Origin: an uncultured Parvularcula sp.
Lineage (GTDB): Bacteria; Pseudomonadota; Alphaproteobacteria; Caulobacterales; Parvularculaceae
Reading direction: 5' to 3'
NCBI GenBank assembly: GCA_937919225.1
Contig: CALFRH010000230.1
Span: 1-33,795, forward strand
DNA: 33,795 nt
In this document: positions 7,439 through 15,991 of the stretch, piece by piece
How positions within the stretch are numbered: position 1 is the stretch's first letter
How the letters are laid out: every line of letters begins with the position of its first letter
Made by a program: the position numbers and the translations under genes
Notes under the pieces: generated by a model
Seen by the model: the letters and a program-made list of their open reading frames with translations, nothing else
What the model was told of the DNA's origin: nothing
Databases searched by the model: none

Positions 7439-9409
7439 TTACTCCACCGCGTCAAACCCCAGCAGCTTTTGCCCCTCGCCCACCGTGTCGCCGACGGCGA
7501 AATAAAGATCTGTCACCACCCCCTTGGCGGGCGCTTTGACCAGATGCTCCATCTTCATGGCTTCTAGGGTCATCACCACGGCACCCGCCTCGACTTCCGC
7601 GCCAGCCTCCACCATAAGACCAGTGACCGTGGCTGGCATTGGCGAGAGAAGCGAGGCCGCATCCCCCCCGCCCGAGGCGGCGACCGCCCCAGGGTCCGTC
7701 AACTCGATGGAAATGGGGCCTGTCCGCCCACGACCCACCAAACGACCGTCGGCTAACGGAACTATTCCCTCTACAGACCAGCGTTGGCCGGCCGCCTGGG
7801 CGGTCGCAGAATCGCCGTTCAACGTCACATGGCTAAGATCGACCGCAGCATCCCCCACGGTGCCCCACCAATGATCTCCTTCACCGTTGAGAGAGATGGG
7901 TGTCGGGCCCTCTAGCCCTGCCATAAAAGCGGTGACCGATGCGGGGGCATTGAGGCGCCAGGCCCCAATGGCTTGCGCAAGAGAGGACCGGGGCCCACGC
8001 GCCGCTAAATGAGCGTTCAGTACCATAAGGGCCACCTCCTCAGGCGCGGGCGGTACATCATCAGCGATCGCCAGCTTGTCAGTGAGGAACTTTGTGGTCA
8101 CGCCGCCTTCGCGGAAGTCTTCATCGGTCAAAATCCGATGAAGGAAGGTTTGATTTGTCTTCAGCGGCAAGAGCTGCGTCCCCGCCACCAAATTGGCGAG
8201 GCGCGATAGCGCTGCCCCCCGCGTATCCCCATGGGCGATGAGTTTCGCCACCATGGGATCATAATAGGGAGTCACCGCCGCCCCCGGTGCAATGCCCGTA
8301 TCCACACGGGCCCCTTCCCCATTGAACGGCCCATCAAAATGAGTGACGTCGCCCACACTGGGTCGATAGTCCTGAGCCGGGTCTTCTGCATAAAGCCGAA
8401 CTTCTACCGCATGCCCATCGCAATAGATTTGGTCTTGGTCGAGGGGGAGAGGCTCCCCCGCTGCCACCCGCAACTGCCATTCGACGAGGTCAAGGCCCGT
8501 CACCTCTTCGGTCACCGGGTGCTCCACCTGAAGGCGGGTATTCATCTCCATGAAGTAGACATTGTCGCCCCCATCGTAGAGAAACTCCACCGTGCCCGCG
8601 CCAACATACCCCACGGCCTTCGCCGCCTCGACACCAGCGGAGAGAAGCCTCTCTCGCACAGATGCAGGAAGGTTTGGCGCCGGCGCCTCCTCCACCACCT
8701 TTTGGTACCGTCTTTGAACGGAACAATCCCGCTCATAAAGGTGAACCACATTGCCATGGGTATCGCCAAAGACCTGCACCTCCACATGCCGGGGGCCGGT
8801 GATGAACTTCTCCACCAGGAACCGGTCATCCCCAAAGGCAGACAGCGCCTCGCGCTTAGCCGACGTCAACGCTTCTTCCAACGCCCCTTCGGCTTCAACA
8901 ATCCGCATGCCTTTGCCGCCGCCACCCGCAGCCGCCTTGAGAAGAACAGGATAGCCAATGCGCGCCGCCTCCGCTTTGAAAGTGTCTACAGACTGATCTT
9001 CACCCTGATAGCCCGGCGATAAAGGCACGCCGGCTTTTTCCATCAAGTCTTTAGCGAGGGACTTTGACCCCATGACCTCAATCGTTTCAGGGCGCGGCCC
9101 GATAAAGACCATCCCCGCCGCCGCACAAGCGCGGGCGAAACCGGCGTTTTCGGACAAAAAGCCATAACCCGGATGAATAGCCTGCGCCCCAGCCCTTTTC
9201 GCGACCTCAATGATGGTCTCGCCTTTAAGGTAACTCTCCGTGGCTGGTGCGGGACCAATAGCATAGGCCTCGTCCGCCACTTTCACGTGCATGGCGTCCG
9301 CATCGGCGTCGGAAAATACGGCGACGGTCTTCACCCCCATGGCGCGCGCTGTACGGATGATCCGGACCGCGATCTCGCCCCGGTTGGCGATAAGAATTTT
9401 GTCAAACAT
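7439..9409 (-). CDS. mccA: Methylcrotonyl-CoA carboxylase alpha subunit (biotin carboxylase plus biotin carrier)
   Basis: A 656-residue biotin-dependent carboxylase subunit. The biotin carboxylase domain (1-about 445) has IANRGEIAVRI at 7-17, the ATP-grasp glycine loop GGGGKGM at 162-168, and MEMNTRLQVEHPVTE at 287-301. The C-terminal biotinyl domain carries EAMKM with biotinylated Lys619. It carboxylates its own biotin with ATP and bicarbonate and passes the CO2 to the beta subunit. The MCC assignment over propionyl- or acetyl-CoA carboxylase rests on the MccB-type partner nearby and on ivd and bkd in the same region. Its ATG overlaps the stop of the small membrane protein gene by eight bases, which suggests coupling. 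Confidence 0.9.
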   Translation of the reverse strand: MFDKILIANRGEIAVRIIRTARAMGVKTVAVFSDADADAMHVKVADEAYAIGPAPATESYLKGETIIEVAKRAGAQAIHPGYGFLSENAGFARACAAAGMVFIGPRPETIEVMGSKSLAKDLMEKAGVPLSPGYQGEDQSVDTFKAEAARIGYPVLLKAAAGGGGKGMRIVEAEGALEEALTSAKREALSAFGDDRFLVEKFITGPRHVEVQVFGDTHGNVVHLYERDCSVQRRYQKVVEEAPAPNLPASVRERLLSAGVEAAKAVGYVGAGTVEFLYDGGDNVYFMEMNTRLQVEHPVTEEVTGLDLVEWQLRVAAGEPLPLDQDQIYCDGHAVEVRLYAEDPAQDYRPSVGDVTHFDGPFNGEGARVDTGIAPGAAVTPYYDPMVAKLIAHGDTRGAALSRLANLVAGTQLLPLKTNQTFLHRILTDEDFREGGVTTKFLTDKLAIADDVPPAPEEVALMVLNAHLAARGPRSSLAQAIGAWRLNAPASVTAFMAGLEGPTPISLNGEGDHWWGTVGDAAVDLSHVTLNGDSATAQAAGQRWSVEGIVPLADGRLVGRGRTGPISIELTDPGAVAASGGGDAASLLSPMPATVTGLMVEAGAEVEAGAVVMTLEAMKMEHLVKAPAKGVVTDLYFAVGDTVGEGQKLLGFDAVE

Positions 9410-9878
9410 GGCTTACAATCTCCGGCGCGGCGGTTTTCTGCCGAGCCCACCAAAAAACGGCACCACCAGTACCGCCAGCAAGGACATATATGAGCGTTGC
9501 AGGGACGAGGTAATCAAAATCCATCACACTGGTCGCCGATAAGGTGAGGTGTAGGCTGCCGAGTGCCATCGGCACCACTCCTACAAACATACCCGATAGA
9601 ATAGCCGTCCGTAAGGGAAGGACCGGGCGTCGGTGAAGCACTCCCCAAATGGCCAATGTGGGCAACACCCCATAAGCCAACGCGAACACGATCAACCCCA
9701 TATAAACGCCGAACACCCATTGTAGGAAACGCACCAAACTGAAATCATCCACGGGGCCTGACCCAAACTCCCCCATTACCATGGGAAGGCCTTCGGTGAG
9801 GAAAAGCACGGTTCCTCCCGCCAAGACCGCGAGGCAATAGGGGATAAGCCTCCCTCGGATGAAGGTCTTGATATTCAT
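9402..9878 (-). CDS. Small four-helix membrane protein between mccB and mccA
   Basis: A 158-residue hydrophobic protein with probable membrane helices at about 11-28, 52-80 (long), 90-112 and 124-146, and a short hydrophilic end. I recognise no family or catalytic motif. It starts three bases after the mccB stop and its stop overlaps the mccA start by eight bases, so it is almost certainly translated as part of the mcc operon. A transport or regulatory role for leucine or isovalerate use is only a guess from position. The tight overlaps on both sides and sensible hydrophobic pattern argue that it is a real gene. Confidence 0.72.
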   Translation of the reverse strand: MNIKTFIRGRLIPYCLAVLAGGTVLFLTEGLPMVMGEFGSGPVDDFSLVRFLQWVFGVYMGLIVFALAYGVLPTLAIWGVLHRRPVLPLRTAILSGMFVGVVPMALGSLHLTLSATSVMDFDYLVPATLIYVLAGGTGGAVFWWARQKTAAPEIVSHV

Positions 9879-9881
9879 GCC

Positions 9882-11489
9882 CTACATCCTGAAAACGCCG
9901 AAGCGGGTGGGTTCAATAGCTTTGTTCAAACTGGCGGACAGGGCCAACGCGACGACGCTGCGCGTGTCGGCCGGATCAATGATGCCATCATCCCAAAGCC
10001 GCGCGGTGGAGTAATAGGGGGAGCCTTTTTCATCATAGTCCGCCTCAATCGGCGCCTTAAAGGCAGCGCGTTCTTCTTCTGTCCACGTATCGCCTTTTTT
10101 GGCCATCGCATCCTCCCGCACGGTGGCAAGCACGTTAGCCGCAGCCTCTCCCCCCATGACGGAGATGCGGGCGTTGGGCCACATGAACAAAAAACGGGGG
10201 GAATAAGCCCTTCCGCACATGCCGTAATTCCCGGCGCCATAGGAGCCGCCAACAATCACCGTGATCTTCGGCACATTCGCGCACGAGACCGCCGTCACCA
10301 TCTTGGCACCATGCTTGGCAATACCGCCATGCTCAGCGGCTTGCCCCACCATGAAGCCCGTAATATTCTGCAAAAAGAGGAGAGGAATGTTCCGCTGACA
10401 GCATAACTCAATAAAGTGCGCGCCCTTTTGCGCACTCTCCGCAAACAAGACGCCATTATTGCCAAGGATACCCACGGGCATGCCATGGAGATGCGCAAAT
10501 CCGCATACTAAAGTTGTGCCATACCGCGCCTTGAACTCATCGAACTCGGAGCCATCGACAAGGCGTGCAATAATCTCCTTCACATCAAAGGGTTTCCGCA
10601 AATCATGTTCGGCGATCCCGCGGAGGTCCTCCGTAGAAAGAACAGGTGCCGTGACAGGCCGCATCGTGACCGTTTCTGGTTTCCGCCAGTTCAAGTTCCG
10701 CACGCACCGGCGAGCTAAAGACAGGGCGTGTTCATCATTCTCCGCCAAATGGTCCGAAACACCGGAGATACGCGTGTGTACGTCACCACCCCCCAAATCC
10801 TCAGCCGAAACCACTTCGCCCGTGGCGGCTTTGACAAGGGGGGGACCGGCAAGGAAGATCGTTCCCTGCTCTTTCACAATAATCGTCTCGTCAGACATGG
10901 CCGGCACGTAAGCGCCGCCTGCGGTACAGGAGCCATGAACCACGGAGATCTGGGGAATGCCCCCCGCGCTCATTCGCGCCTGATTATAGAATATGCGGCC
11001 AAAATCATCCTTATCGGGAAAGACCTCATCCTGCATCGGCAAGAAGGCGCCCCCAGATTCCACAAGATAAATGCACGGTAAGTGATTTTCTTCGGCAATC
11101 TCTTGAGCGCGCAGGTGCTTTTTCACCGTCATCGGATGATAAGTGCCCCCCTTTACCGTTGGGTCATTGGCAAGCACCACGCACTCAACGCCCTCCACCG
11201 TACCAACACCGGCAACGGCCCCCGCCGCAGCAATATCGCCCGAATACATGCCCCAGGCGGCTAATTGTCCAACCTCTAAAAAAGGGGTTCCCGGATCAAG
11301 CAATCGTTCAATGCGCTCGCGCGGGAGGAGTTTCCCTCGGGCCTTATGTCGTTCGGCATAGGCGGCGCCCCCTCCTTGGCGCACCAGATCGACCCTTTCC
11401 CGCAGAAGGGAAAGACTCTTATTCATTTCGTCTAACCGGGCTTTAAAAGCTGGATCGTTGGGGCTCAGCTGACTGGATAAAGTTGGCAT
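9882..11489 (-). CDS. mccB: Methylcrotonyl-CoA carboxylase beta subunit (carboxyltransferase)
   Basis: A 535-residue carboxyltransferase that moves CO2 from carboxybiotin to 3-methylcrotonyl-CoA, giving 3-methylglutaconyl-CoA in leucine breakdown. It has both crotonase-fold halves. The N-terminal half includes [36 protein letters not shown] and [17 protein letters not shown]. The C-terminal half has NITGFMVG, the [16 protein letters not shown] segment and [11 protein letters not shown]. The [10 protein letters not shown] and [12 protein letters not shown] patterns are those of MCC beta rather than propionyl-CoA carboxylase beta. I chose ATG 11489 ([13 protein letters not shown]) over a TTG at 11525; GAGAG lies about ten bases upstream. 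It is the first gene of the mccB-membrane protein-mccA operon. Confidence 0.92.
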   Translation of the reverse strand: MPTLSSQLSPNDPAFKARLDEMNKSLSLLRERVDLVRQGGGAAYAERHKARGKLLPRERIERLLDPGTPFLEVGQLAAWGMYSGDIAAAGAVAGVGTVEGVECVVLANDPTVKGGTYHPMTVKKHLRAQEIAEENHLPCIYLVESGGAFLPMQDEVFPDKDDFGRIFYNQARMSAGGIPQISVVHGSCTAGGAYVPAMSDETIIVKEQGTIFLAGPPLVKAATGEVVSAEDLGGGDVHTRISGVSDHLAENDEHALSLARRCVRNLNWRKPETVTMRPVTAPVLSTEDLRGIAEHDLRKPFDVKEIIARLVDGSEFDEFKARYGTTLVCGFAHLHGMPVGILGNNGVLFAESAQKGAHFIELCCQRNIPLLFLQNITGFMVGQAAEHGGIAKHGAKMVTAVSCANVPKITVIVGGSYGAGNYGMCGRAYSPRFLFMWPNARISVMGGEAAANVLATVREDAMAKKGDTWTEEERAAFKAPIEADYDEKGSPYYSTARLWDDGIIDPADTRSVVALALSASLNKAIEPTRFGVFRM

Positions 11490-11598
11490 AAAGACTTGGC
11501 TCTCTCGAGGATCACTGGCGCGCAATTTTCTGCTCCGCTTAGCCCGGATCGAAGGCCAAGGGCAATCGAAATCAGTGAGGTCGGCGAGGCGCCTGTTA

Positions 11599-11615
11599 CC
11601 TTTTGTGACAAAAGG
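11599..11615. promoter_or_regulatory. Perfect 17-bp palindrome, candidate operator between mccB and DUF1800 gene
   Basis: CCTTTTGT (11599-11606), G, ACAAAAGG (11608-11615) is a perfect dyad around a single central base. It lies in the 201-base gap between the divergent starts of mccB and the DUF1800 gene. TTGTCA on the minus strand within it could serve as a -35 box. Neither the position nor the symmetry suits a terminator, because transcripts leave in both directions. Confidence 0.5.
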
Positions 11616-11690
11616 GGACCTTTTCAGACTTGCTTATTCAAAGCGCGAGACGTCAGATAGCAGACGGTAGCGGCATGAAGGAGATAGGGA

Positions 11691-13070
11691 GTGGCATCGG
11701 TCAATGCATTCATCGCCGCTAACCGATTTGGTCTTGGCGCTCGGCCAGGTGACCTATCCACCATCGACAAAGACCCCCAACACTGGCTCGAGAGCCAAAT
11801 CGCCAGGGGCGCGACCATACCGTCCCGTTTAAAGCAATATTCCGGGACTAAACAGCGCTTAGCCGCGATCACCAATGCCCGGCGCGAAAGCAATCGTCAG
11901 GCGGGAAAGATCGCTCGATCGATAGCAATGGAGCAATCCGCAGGCGAAATAATAGATCGTTTTACAACTCGTTTGGAAACAGACACCCCTTTCACCGAAA
12001 GGCTCGTTTCCTTTTGGGCAAATCATTTCTCCATATCTCGCAATAAGCAATATCTTCCCGCGCTTACGCCCGCCTACGAACGTGAAGCGATTAGACCCCA
12101 CATCTTTGGATCGTTCGGCGACCTGCTAGTGGCCGCAGTGACGCATCCTGCCATGCTCATCTATCTTGATAATGTACAGTCCATCGGCCCCAATTCTTTC
12201 TTTGGAAAAAGGCGAGACCGGACAATAAATGAGAACCTTGCACGGGAGGTCCTTGAACTTCACACGCTCGGGGTAGACGGCGGTTATACCCAAGAGGATA
12301 TAGAAGAATTCGCGAAAGCCCTGAGCGGTTGGGCCTATGCGGGCCTTGGCCGTGTTGAAGACAATGCCCGCATACAACGATCCTTTGGTGGCGCCATCGC
12401 AACATCTGTGGGGGAAGCAACTTTTTATGCCCCCCTTCATGAGCCAGGCCCCAAGCGTGTACTGGGGCGGCGCTATCCTGAAGATGGGGCCGGGGAGACC
12501 CTAGCGATCCTAAAGGATTTGGCGCAACACCCCTCAACCGCCACGTTTATAGCCACAAAGCTGGCAAGGCACTTCATTGCGGACGATCCGCCCCAAACCG
12601 TTGTTCGAGCACTCGCAAGGCGTTACCGCGAAACAGATGGACATTTGGCGTCTATATACCGAACACTGATTGGGTTGACAGAGGTTTGGGCAACGCCGCT
12701 ACCCAAAGTAAAGCCGCCTCAAGATTTTATTGTGAGTGGACTGCGGGCCCTTGGGATTATTCGAATGCGGGGCAGTTGGTTTCGCGACCCCCTCACCCAA
12801 ATGGGGCACTCCCCCTTTAACGCGCCCTCCCCCCAAGGGTGGCCGGATGTAGCGGAAGCATGGATTAGCCCCGGAAGCCTTATGCGGCGGGTTGAGTGGG
12901 CGCGGTCGATTGTGGACCAGGTGGATACAATGCCAAATCCTCAAACCCTCCTTGAAGACACAATTGGCCCTGTGGCCACCAAAGAAACCAGGACGCTGGT
13001 TCGGGGGGCGCCCTCGGGCGCTGAAGCGGTCGGCTTTGTCTTAGCCTCCATTGAACATCAGCGGAGATAG
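11691..13070 (+). CDS. DUF1800 family protein
   Basis: A 459-residue member of the DUF1800 family, recognised by the N-terminal NRFGLGARPGDL (11-22), FWANHFSIS (109-117) and the conserved segment NENLAREVLELHTLG followed by GGYTQEDIEEFAKALSGW (180-214). The biochemical role of the family is unknown. Its genes typically sit next to a DUF1501 gene, as here, where the partner begins three bases downstream. The GTG start at 11691 is supported by AAGGAG seven bases upstream. I see no clear signal peptide, although the partner has one. The gene is transcribed away from the mcc operon across a shared promoter region with a strong palindrome. Confidence 0.88.
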   Translation: MASVNAFIAANRFGLGARPGDLSTIDKDPQHWLESQIARGATIPSRLKQYSGTKQRLAAITNARRESNRQAGKIARSIAMEQSAGEIIDRFTTRLETDTPFTERLVSFWANHFSISRNKQYLPALTPAYEREAIRPHIFGSFGDLLVAAVTHPAMLIYLDNVQSIGPNSFFGKRRDRTINENLAREVLELHTLGVDGGYTQEDIEEFAKALSGWAYAGLGRVEDNARIQRSFGGAIATSVGEATFYAPLHEPGPKRVLGRRYPEDGAGETLAILKDLAQHPSTATFIATKLARHFIADDPPQTVVRALARRYRETDGHLASIYRTLIGLTEVWATPLPKVKPPQDFIVSGLRALGIIRMRGSWFRDPLTQMGHSPFNAPSPQGWPDVAEAWISPGSLMRRVEWARSIVDQVDTMPNPQTLLEDTIGPVATKETRTLVRGAPSGAEAVGFVLASIEHQRR

Positions 13071-13073
13071 GTC

Positions 13074-14279
13074 ATGACCTCTTTCAACCGCCGTACATTT
13101 CTTCACCTTGGGGCTGGGTTCGGTGCCGCAACAACAGTTGCGCCGGGCCTTGTTTCAAGTCTGGCCCTAGCAAAACTGCCCACCGACCGTCGGTTTATCA
13201 TCATTCTCCAGCGTGGTGCCCAGGATGGACTCCACGCCCTTCCTCCCTATGGAGATGATAATTACCGGCGGTTAAGGCCGCGCTTGGCGATCCCAGGCCC
13301 GGGCAAAGAGGGCGGGGCCCTGCCCTTAAGCGGGCCGTTTGGCCTGCACCCCGCCCTCAAAACCTTTCACCGCCTCTTCGAAGAAGGCGATATGGCCGCT
13401 ATTCCCGCGATTGCCAGTCAATATCGTGAACGATCGCATTTCGATGGGCAGAATGTGCTGGAAAACGGGTCAGGCAAGCCCTTTGGCGCCGATGATGGGT
13501 GGCTTAACCGCGCCCTTTCCCTTATGCAGGACGGGGATGATGAACGCCTCGGTATTGCATTAGGGCATACCGTTCCCCTCATATTGCGGGGGGCGGCCGG
13601 TGTTCGTACCTGGGCACCCAGCACACTCCCATCCGTGGATGAGGATTTTCTCGGCCGTCTCCTCAACAGCTATGGCGAAGACGCTCTCTTTGCAGAAGCG
13701 TTGGCGGAGAGTATGAATCCCATTGTCAGTGATATGAGTATAAACCAGCGGGAAGCCCGGGCGGCCGCGCGGGGACAGGCACCAGTGATTACCGCTCGCG
13801 CTGCGGCTGAAGCCCTTCTCCTGGAGGATGGCCCCCGGATGGCTGTGATTGAGATGGGTGGGTGGGACACCCACTATGGGCAGGCAGGGCGACTGAATAG
13901 TCTGTTTACCGCTCTTGATGACACCGTTGATGTATTAAGCACAGATCTCGCCTCCGTATGGGATAAATGCTTGATCCTAACCTTGTCTGAGTTCGGACGA
14001 ACAGCCGCGGAGAACGGATCCCTCGGCACGGATCACGGCACCGGAGGAACGAGCTTTCTCCTCGGCGGGGCTGTTGCGGGCGGGCAAATTTTAGGGGAAT
14101 GGCCTGGCCTTGCGCCGAACGCCCTTTATCAGGGGCGCGATGTTGCCCCGGCCAACGCCCTTGAAGGCGTTCTCAAAGCCATTCTAATGGACCATCTGGG
14201 GGCCCCGCGCGATGGGGTAAATAGCATAGTCTTCCCCAACAGCGATGCTATTTGGCCGATGATGGGCCTACTGAAGTGA
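13074..14279 (+). CDS. DUF1501 family protein, Tat-exported
   Basis: A 401-residue DUF1501 protein of the alkaline-phosphatase/sulfatase-like fold. The start NRRTFLHLGAGFGAATTV (5-22) is a twin-arginine signal, so the folded protein should be exported to the periplasm. Conserved parts seen are RGAQDGLHALPPYGD, RSHFDGQNVLENG, MGGWDTHYGQ and LSEFGRTAAENGSLGTDHG, whose Asp and His residues are candidate metal ligands. Function of the family is unknown. GGAG seven bases before the ATG and the three-base gap to the DUF1800 gene show one transcript. ivd follows 90 bases later on the same strand and may belong to the same or a separate unit. Confidence 0.88.
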   Translation: MTSFNRRTFLHLGAGFGAATTVAPGLVSSLALAKLPTDRRFIIILQRGAQDGLHALPPYGDDNYRRLRPRLAIPGPGKEGGALPLSGPFGLHPALKTFHRLFEEGDMAAIPAIASQYRERSHFDGQNVLENGSGKPFGADDGWLNRALSLMQDGDDERLGIALGHTVPLILRGAAGVRTWAPSTLPSVDEDFLGRLLNSYGEDALFAEALAESMNPIVSDMSINQREARAAARGQAPVITARAAAEALLLEDGPRMAVIEMGGWDTHYGQAGRLNSLFTALDDTVDVLSTDLASVWDKCLILTLSEFGRTAAENGSLGTDHGTGGTSFLLGGAVAGGQILGEWPGLAPNALYQGRDVAPANALEGVLKAILMDHLGAPRDGVNSIVFPNSDAIWPMMGLLK

Positions 14280-14331
14280 CAGGGTACATCATCGTCGCGC
14301 GCGGCGGAAAGCAATTGCGTCATCCCCCTTC

Positions 14332-14353
14332 TGCCCGGTACATGGGCCGGGCA
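14332..14353 (+). repeat. Hairpin in the ivd leader
   Basis: TGCCCGG (14332-14338) and CCGGGCA (14347-14353) form a perfect 7-bp stem with an eight-base loop. It ends 16 bases before the ivd ATG and just upstream of the GGAG ribosome site. No T-run follows. It could be a weak terminator-like stem after the DUF1501 gene or a leader structure. Confidence 0.4.
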
Positions 14354-14369
14354 AAGATGGAGACGCCCT

Positions 14370-15542
14370 ATGATCAGCAACGCCTTTGAAGGAATGAAGT
14401 TCGGCCTACCCGACGAGATTGAGGAGATGCGCACCTCCATCTCACGTTTTGTTGCTGATAGAATTGCACCCATCGCCGCTCAAACCGACGAGCAGAATGA
14501 CTTTCCAGCCCATCTCTGGAAAGAACTGGGGGAGATGGGTCTTTTAGGGATCACCGCCAGCGAGGACTATGGCGGCGCAGGATTGGGATATCTCGCCCAT
14601 ATTGTGGCCATGGAAGAAGTGTCCCGCGGGTCAGCCTCTATCGGCCTGTCCTACGGCGCCCACTCTAATCTTTGTGTGAACCAAATTAACCTCAATGGGA
14701 ACGACGTCCAAAAAGAGAAATATCTCCCTAAGCTGATCAGTGGGGACCATGTTGGCGCCCTGGCCATGTCTGAACCGGGCGCCGGATCCGACGTGGTCAG
14801 CATGCGTACCCGCGCCGAGAAGAAAGGTGATCGGTTCATCATCAATGGCAACAAGATGTGGATTACTAACGGACCTAATGCCGATACGCTGGTGGTCTAT
14901 GCGAAGACAGACCCCAATGCGGGACCCCGCGGGATCACCGCCTTCCTGATTGAAAAAGGTATGAGCGGGTTCTCCACCGCCCAAAAGCTCGACAAGCTCG
15001 GTATGCGGGGATCCAACACCTGCGAGTTGGTTTTCGAAGACTGCGAAGTCCCTGAGGAAAATGTTCTGGGCCAAGTGGGCGACGGTGTCCGGGTCCTGAT
15101 GAGTGGGCTTGACTACGAACGCGCCGTCCTTGCCGCCGGGCCGTGCGGCATCATGCAGGCCTGTATGGATGCGGTACTTCCTTATGTTCATGAACGGGAA
15201 CAGTTCGGCCAACCCATTGGCGAGTTCCAACTGGTCCAAGGCAAAGTCGCGGATATGTATACCACCATGAACGCGTCCAAGGCCTATGTTTACGCGGTGG
15301 GGGCCGCCTGCGACCGGGGAGAGACCACGCGGCAGGACGCGGCAGGCTGTATTCTTTACGCGGCAGAAAAGGCGACCCAGGTGGCCCTCGACGCTATCCA
15401 GCTCCTCGGCGGCAATGGCTATATCAACGAATATCCGACAGGACGCCTTTTGCGGGACGCAAAGCTCTACGAGATTGGCGCCGGTACGTCGGAAATTCGG
15501 CGCATGCTGATCGGGCGCGAGCTGTTCAAAGCAACGTCCTAG
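14370..15542 (+). CDS. ivd: Isovaleryl-CoA dehydrogenase
   Basis: A 390-residue FAD-dependent acyl-CoA dehydrogenase that oxidises isovaleryl-CoA to 3-methylcrotonyl-CoA, the substrate of the nearby MCC. Family signatures seen are [10 protein letters not shown] (133-142), [16 protein letters not shown], and C-terminal [12 protein letters not shown] and [15 protein letters not shown]. Glu250 in [14 protein letters not shown] corresponds to the catalytic base found at this unusual place in isovaleryl-CoA dehydrogenases, which separates it from short- and medium-chain enzymes. The ATG at 14370 follows TGGAG. Electrons would leave through electron-transfer flavoprotein, whose genes are not in the window. 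It is followed by a 449-base gap full of repeats. Confidence 0.93.
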   Translation: MISNAFEGMKFGLPDEIEEMRTSISRFVADRIAPIAAQTDEQNDFPAHLWKELGEMGLLGITASEDYGGAGLGYLAHIVAMEEVSRGSASIGLSYGAHSNLCVNQINLNGNDVQKEKYLPKLISGDHVGALAMSEPGAGSDVVSMRTRAEKKGDRFIINGNKMWITNGPNADTLVVYAKTDPNAGPRGITAFLIEKGMSGFSTAQKLDKLGMRGSNTCELVFEDCEVPEENVLGQVGDGVRVLMSGLDYERAVLAAGPCGIMQACMDAVLPYVHEREQFGQPIGEFQLVQGKVADMYTTMNASKAYVYAVGAACDRGETTRQDAAGCILYAAEKATQVALDAIQLLGGNGYINEYPTGRLLRDAKLYEIGAGTSEIRRMLIGRELFKATS

Positions 15543-15579
15543 GGCACCTATAGCGAAAAGCGATCTGCTTGAATCACTT

Positions 15580-15642
15580 CCTCATGCTGAGGAGGGTTGA
15601 TCGGGAAGAGCCCCAATCGACGGGCCGTCTCGAAGCACGAGG
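15580..15642. repeat. CCTCATGCTGAGG-type palindromic repeat
   Basis: The element begins CCTCATGCTGAGGAGG and ends GTCTCGAAGCACGAGG, with an imperfect inner pairing of GTTGATCGGG with CCCCAATCGAC. From general knowledge, the pattern CCTCAT-CTGAGGAG...CGTCTCGAA-..GAGG is a common intergenic repeat in alphaproteobacterial genomes. Here the arms have diverged (ATG versus CAC), so it looks like an older copy. Confidence 0.7.
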
Positions 15643-15673
15643 AAAATGGTTCAATGTGATCGCCCGGCGCGCT

Positions 15674-15748
15674 AGTCCTTCGTATCTTTTAATTTGATAG
15701 GTTGAGGTGCTTATGGAGACCCTATTTTTATAGCTAGATCGAAGGACT
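15674..15748. repeat. MITE-like short element with terminal inverted repeats
   Basis: AGTCCTTCG at 15674-15682 and CGAAGGACT at 15740-15748 are perfect 9-bp inverted ends. Allowing one extra base, the match extends by ATCT. The 57 bases inside are AT-rich and include CTATTTTTATAG, itself a hairpin. No coding frame is inside and no clear target duplication is visible. Confidence 0.45.
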
Positions 15749-15776
15749 GTCGACTGGATTCACTCCTCATACTGAC

Positions 15777-15889
15777 GTCACCCCGGGCTTGCCCCGGGGT
15801 CCACCTCCCAGTTCTTCAATGATATCAAATGCCTCTGCGTCAGGAGCTGGACCCCGGCGCTCCCTCCGGTCGGCCGGGGTGACGCAGAG
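15777..15889. repeat. Pair of CCCCGG palindromic repeats in opposite orientation
   Basis: The left unit begins GTCACCCCGGGCTTGCCCC (15777-15795) and runs on as GGGGTCCACCTCC to 15808. The right unit runs GGAGCTGGACCCCGG...CCGGGGTGACGCAGAG (to 15889) and is its approximate reverse complement. The right unit is also bounded by perfect 10-bp arms, CTCTGCGTCA (15833-15842) and TGACGCAGAG (15880-15889). The family with GTCACCCCGG...CCGGGGTCCA is widespread between genes in alphaproteobacteria. Confidence 0.75.
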
Positions 15890-15942
15890 TGGAATTATTT
15901 GAATGCAAACGGCTCTAGTAGATAGAGAACCAAGTAGAACAA

Positions 15943-15970
15943 AAAAGGCGGGCCGCTGGGCCCGCCTTTT
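15943..15970 (-). terminator. Intrinsic terminator of the TonB-dependent receptor gene
   Basis: A perfect 12-bp stem, AAAAGGCGGGCC (15943-15954) and GGCCCGCCTTTT (15959-15970), with a four-base loop. On the minus strand it ends in six T residues and lies 21 bases after the receptor stop codon. This is a textbook Rho-independent terminator. The A-run on the other side could also let it work for plus-strand transcripts from the ivd side. Confidence 0.92.
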
Positions 15971-15991
15971 CCGTGTTTAAGGGTGTTCTTC

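Larger units (their letters stand above)
15543..15991. other. Gene-free, repeat-rich intergenic region
   Basis: A 449-base gap between the convergent ivd and TonB-receptor genes. It contains no open frame that looks real. It holds at least three unlike inverted-repeat elements, listed separately (15580-15642, 15674-15748, 15777-15889), and the receptor terminator at 15943-15970. The segment 15682-15740 is AT-rich compared with its surroundings. Confidence 0.8.

Noticed and set aside
8231-9022. A 263-codon open frame on the plus strand opposite mccA
   Set aside because: It lies wholly inside a well-supported carboxylase gene, has no family resemblance, and its His/Arg/Pro-rich composition is that of an antisense shadow in GC-rich coding DNA.
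15543-15991. CRISPR array or tRNA gene in the repeat-rich gap
   Set aside because: The repeats are inverted and unlike one another, with no regular spacing. No cloverleaf-type segment or CCA end is seen.
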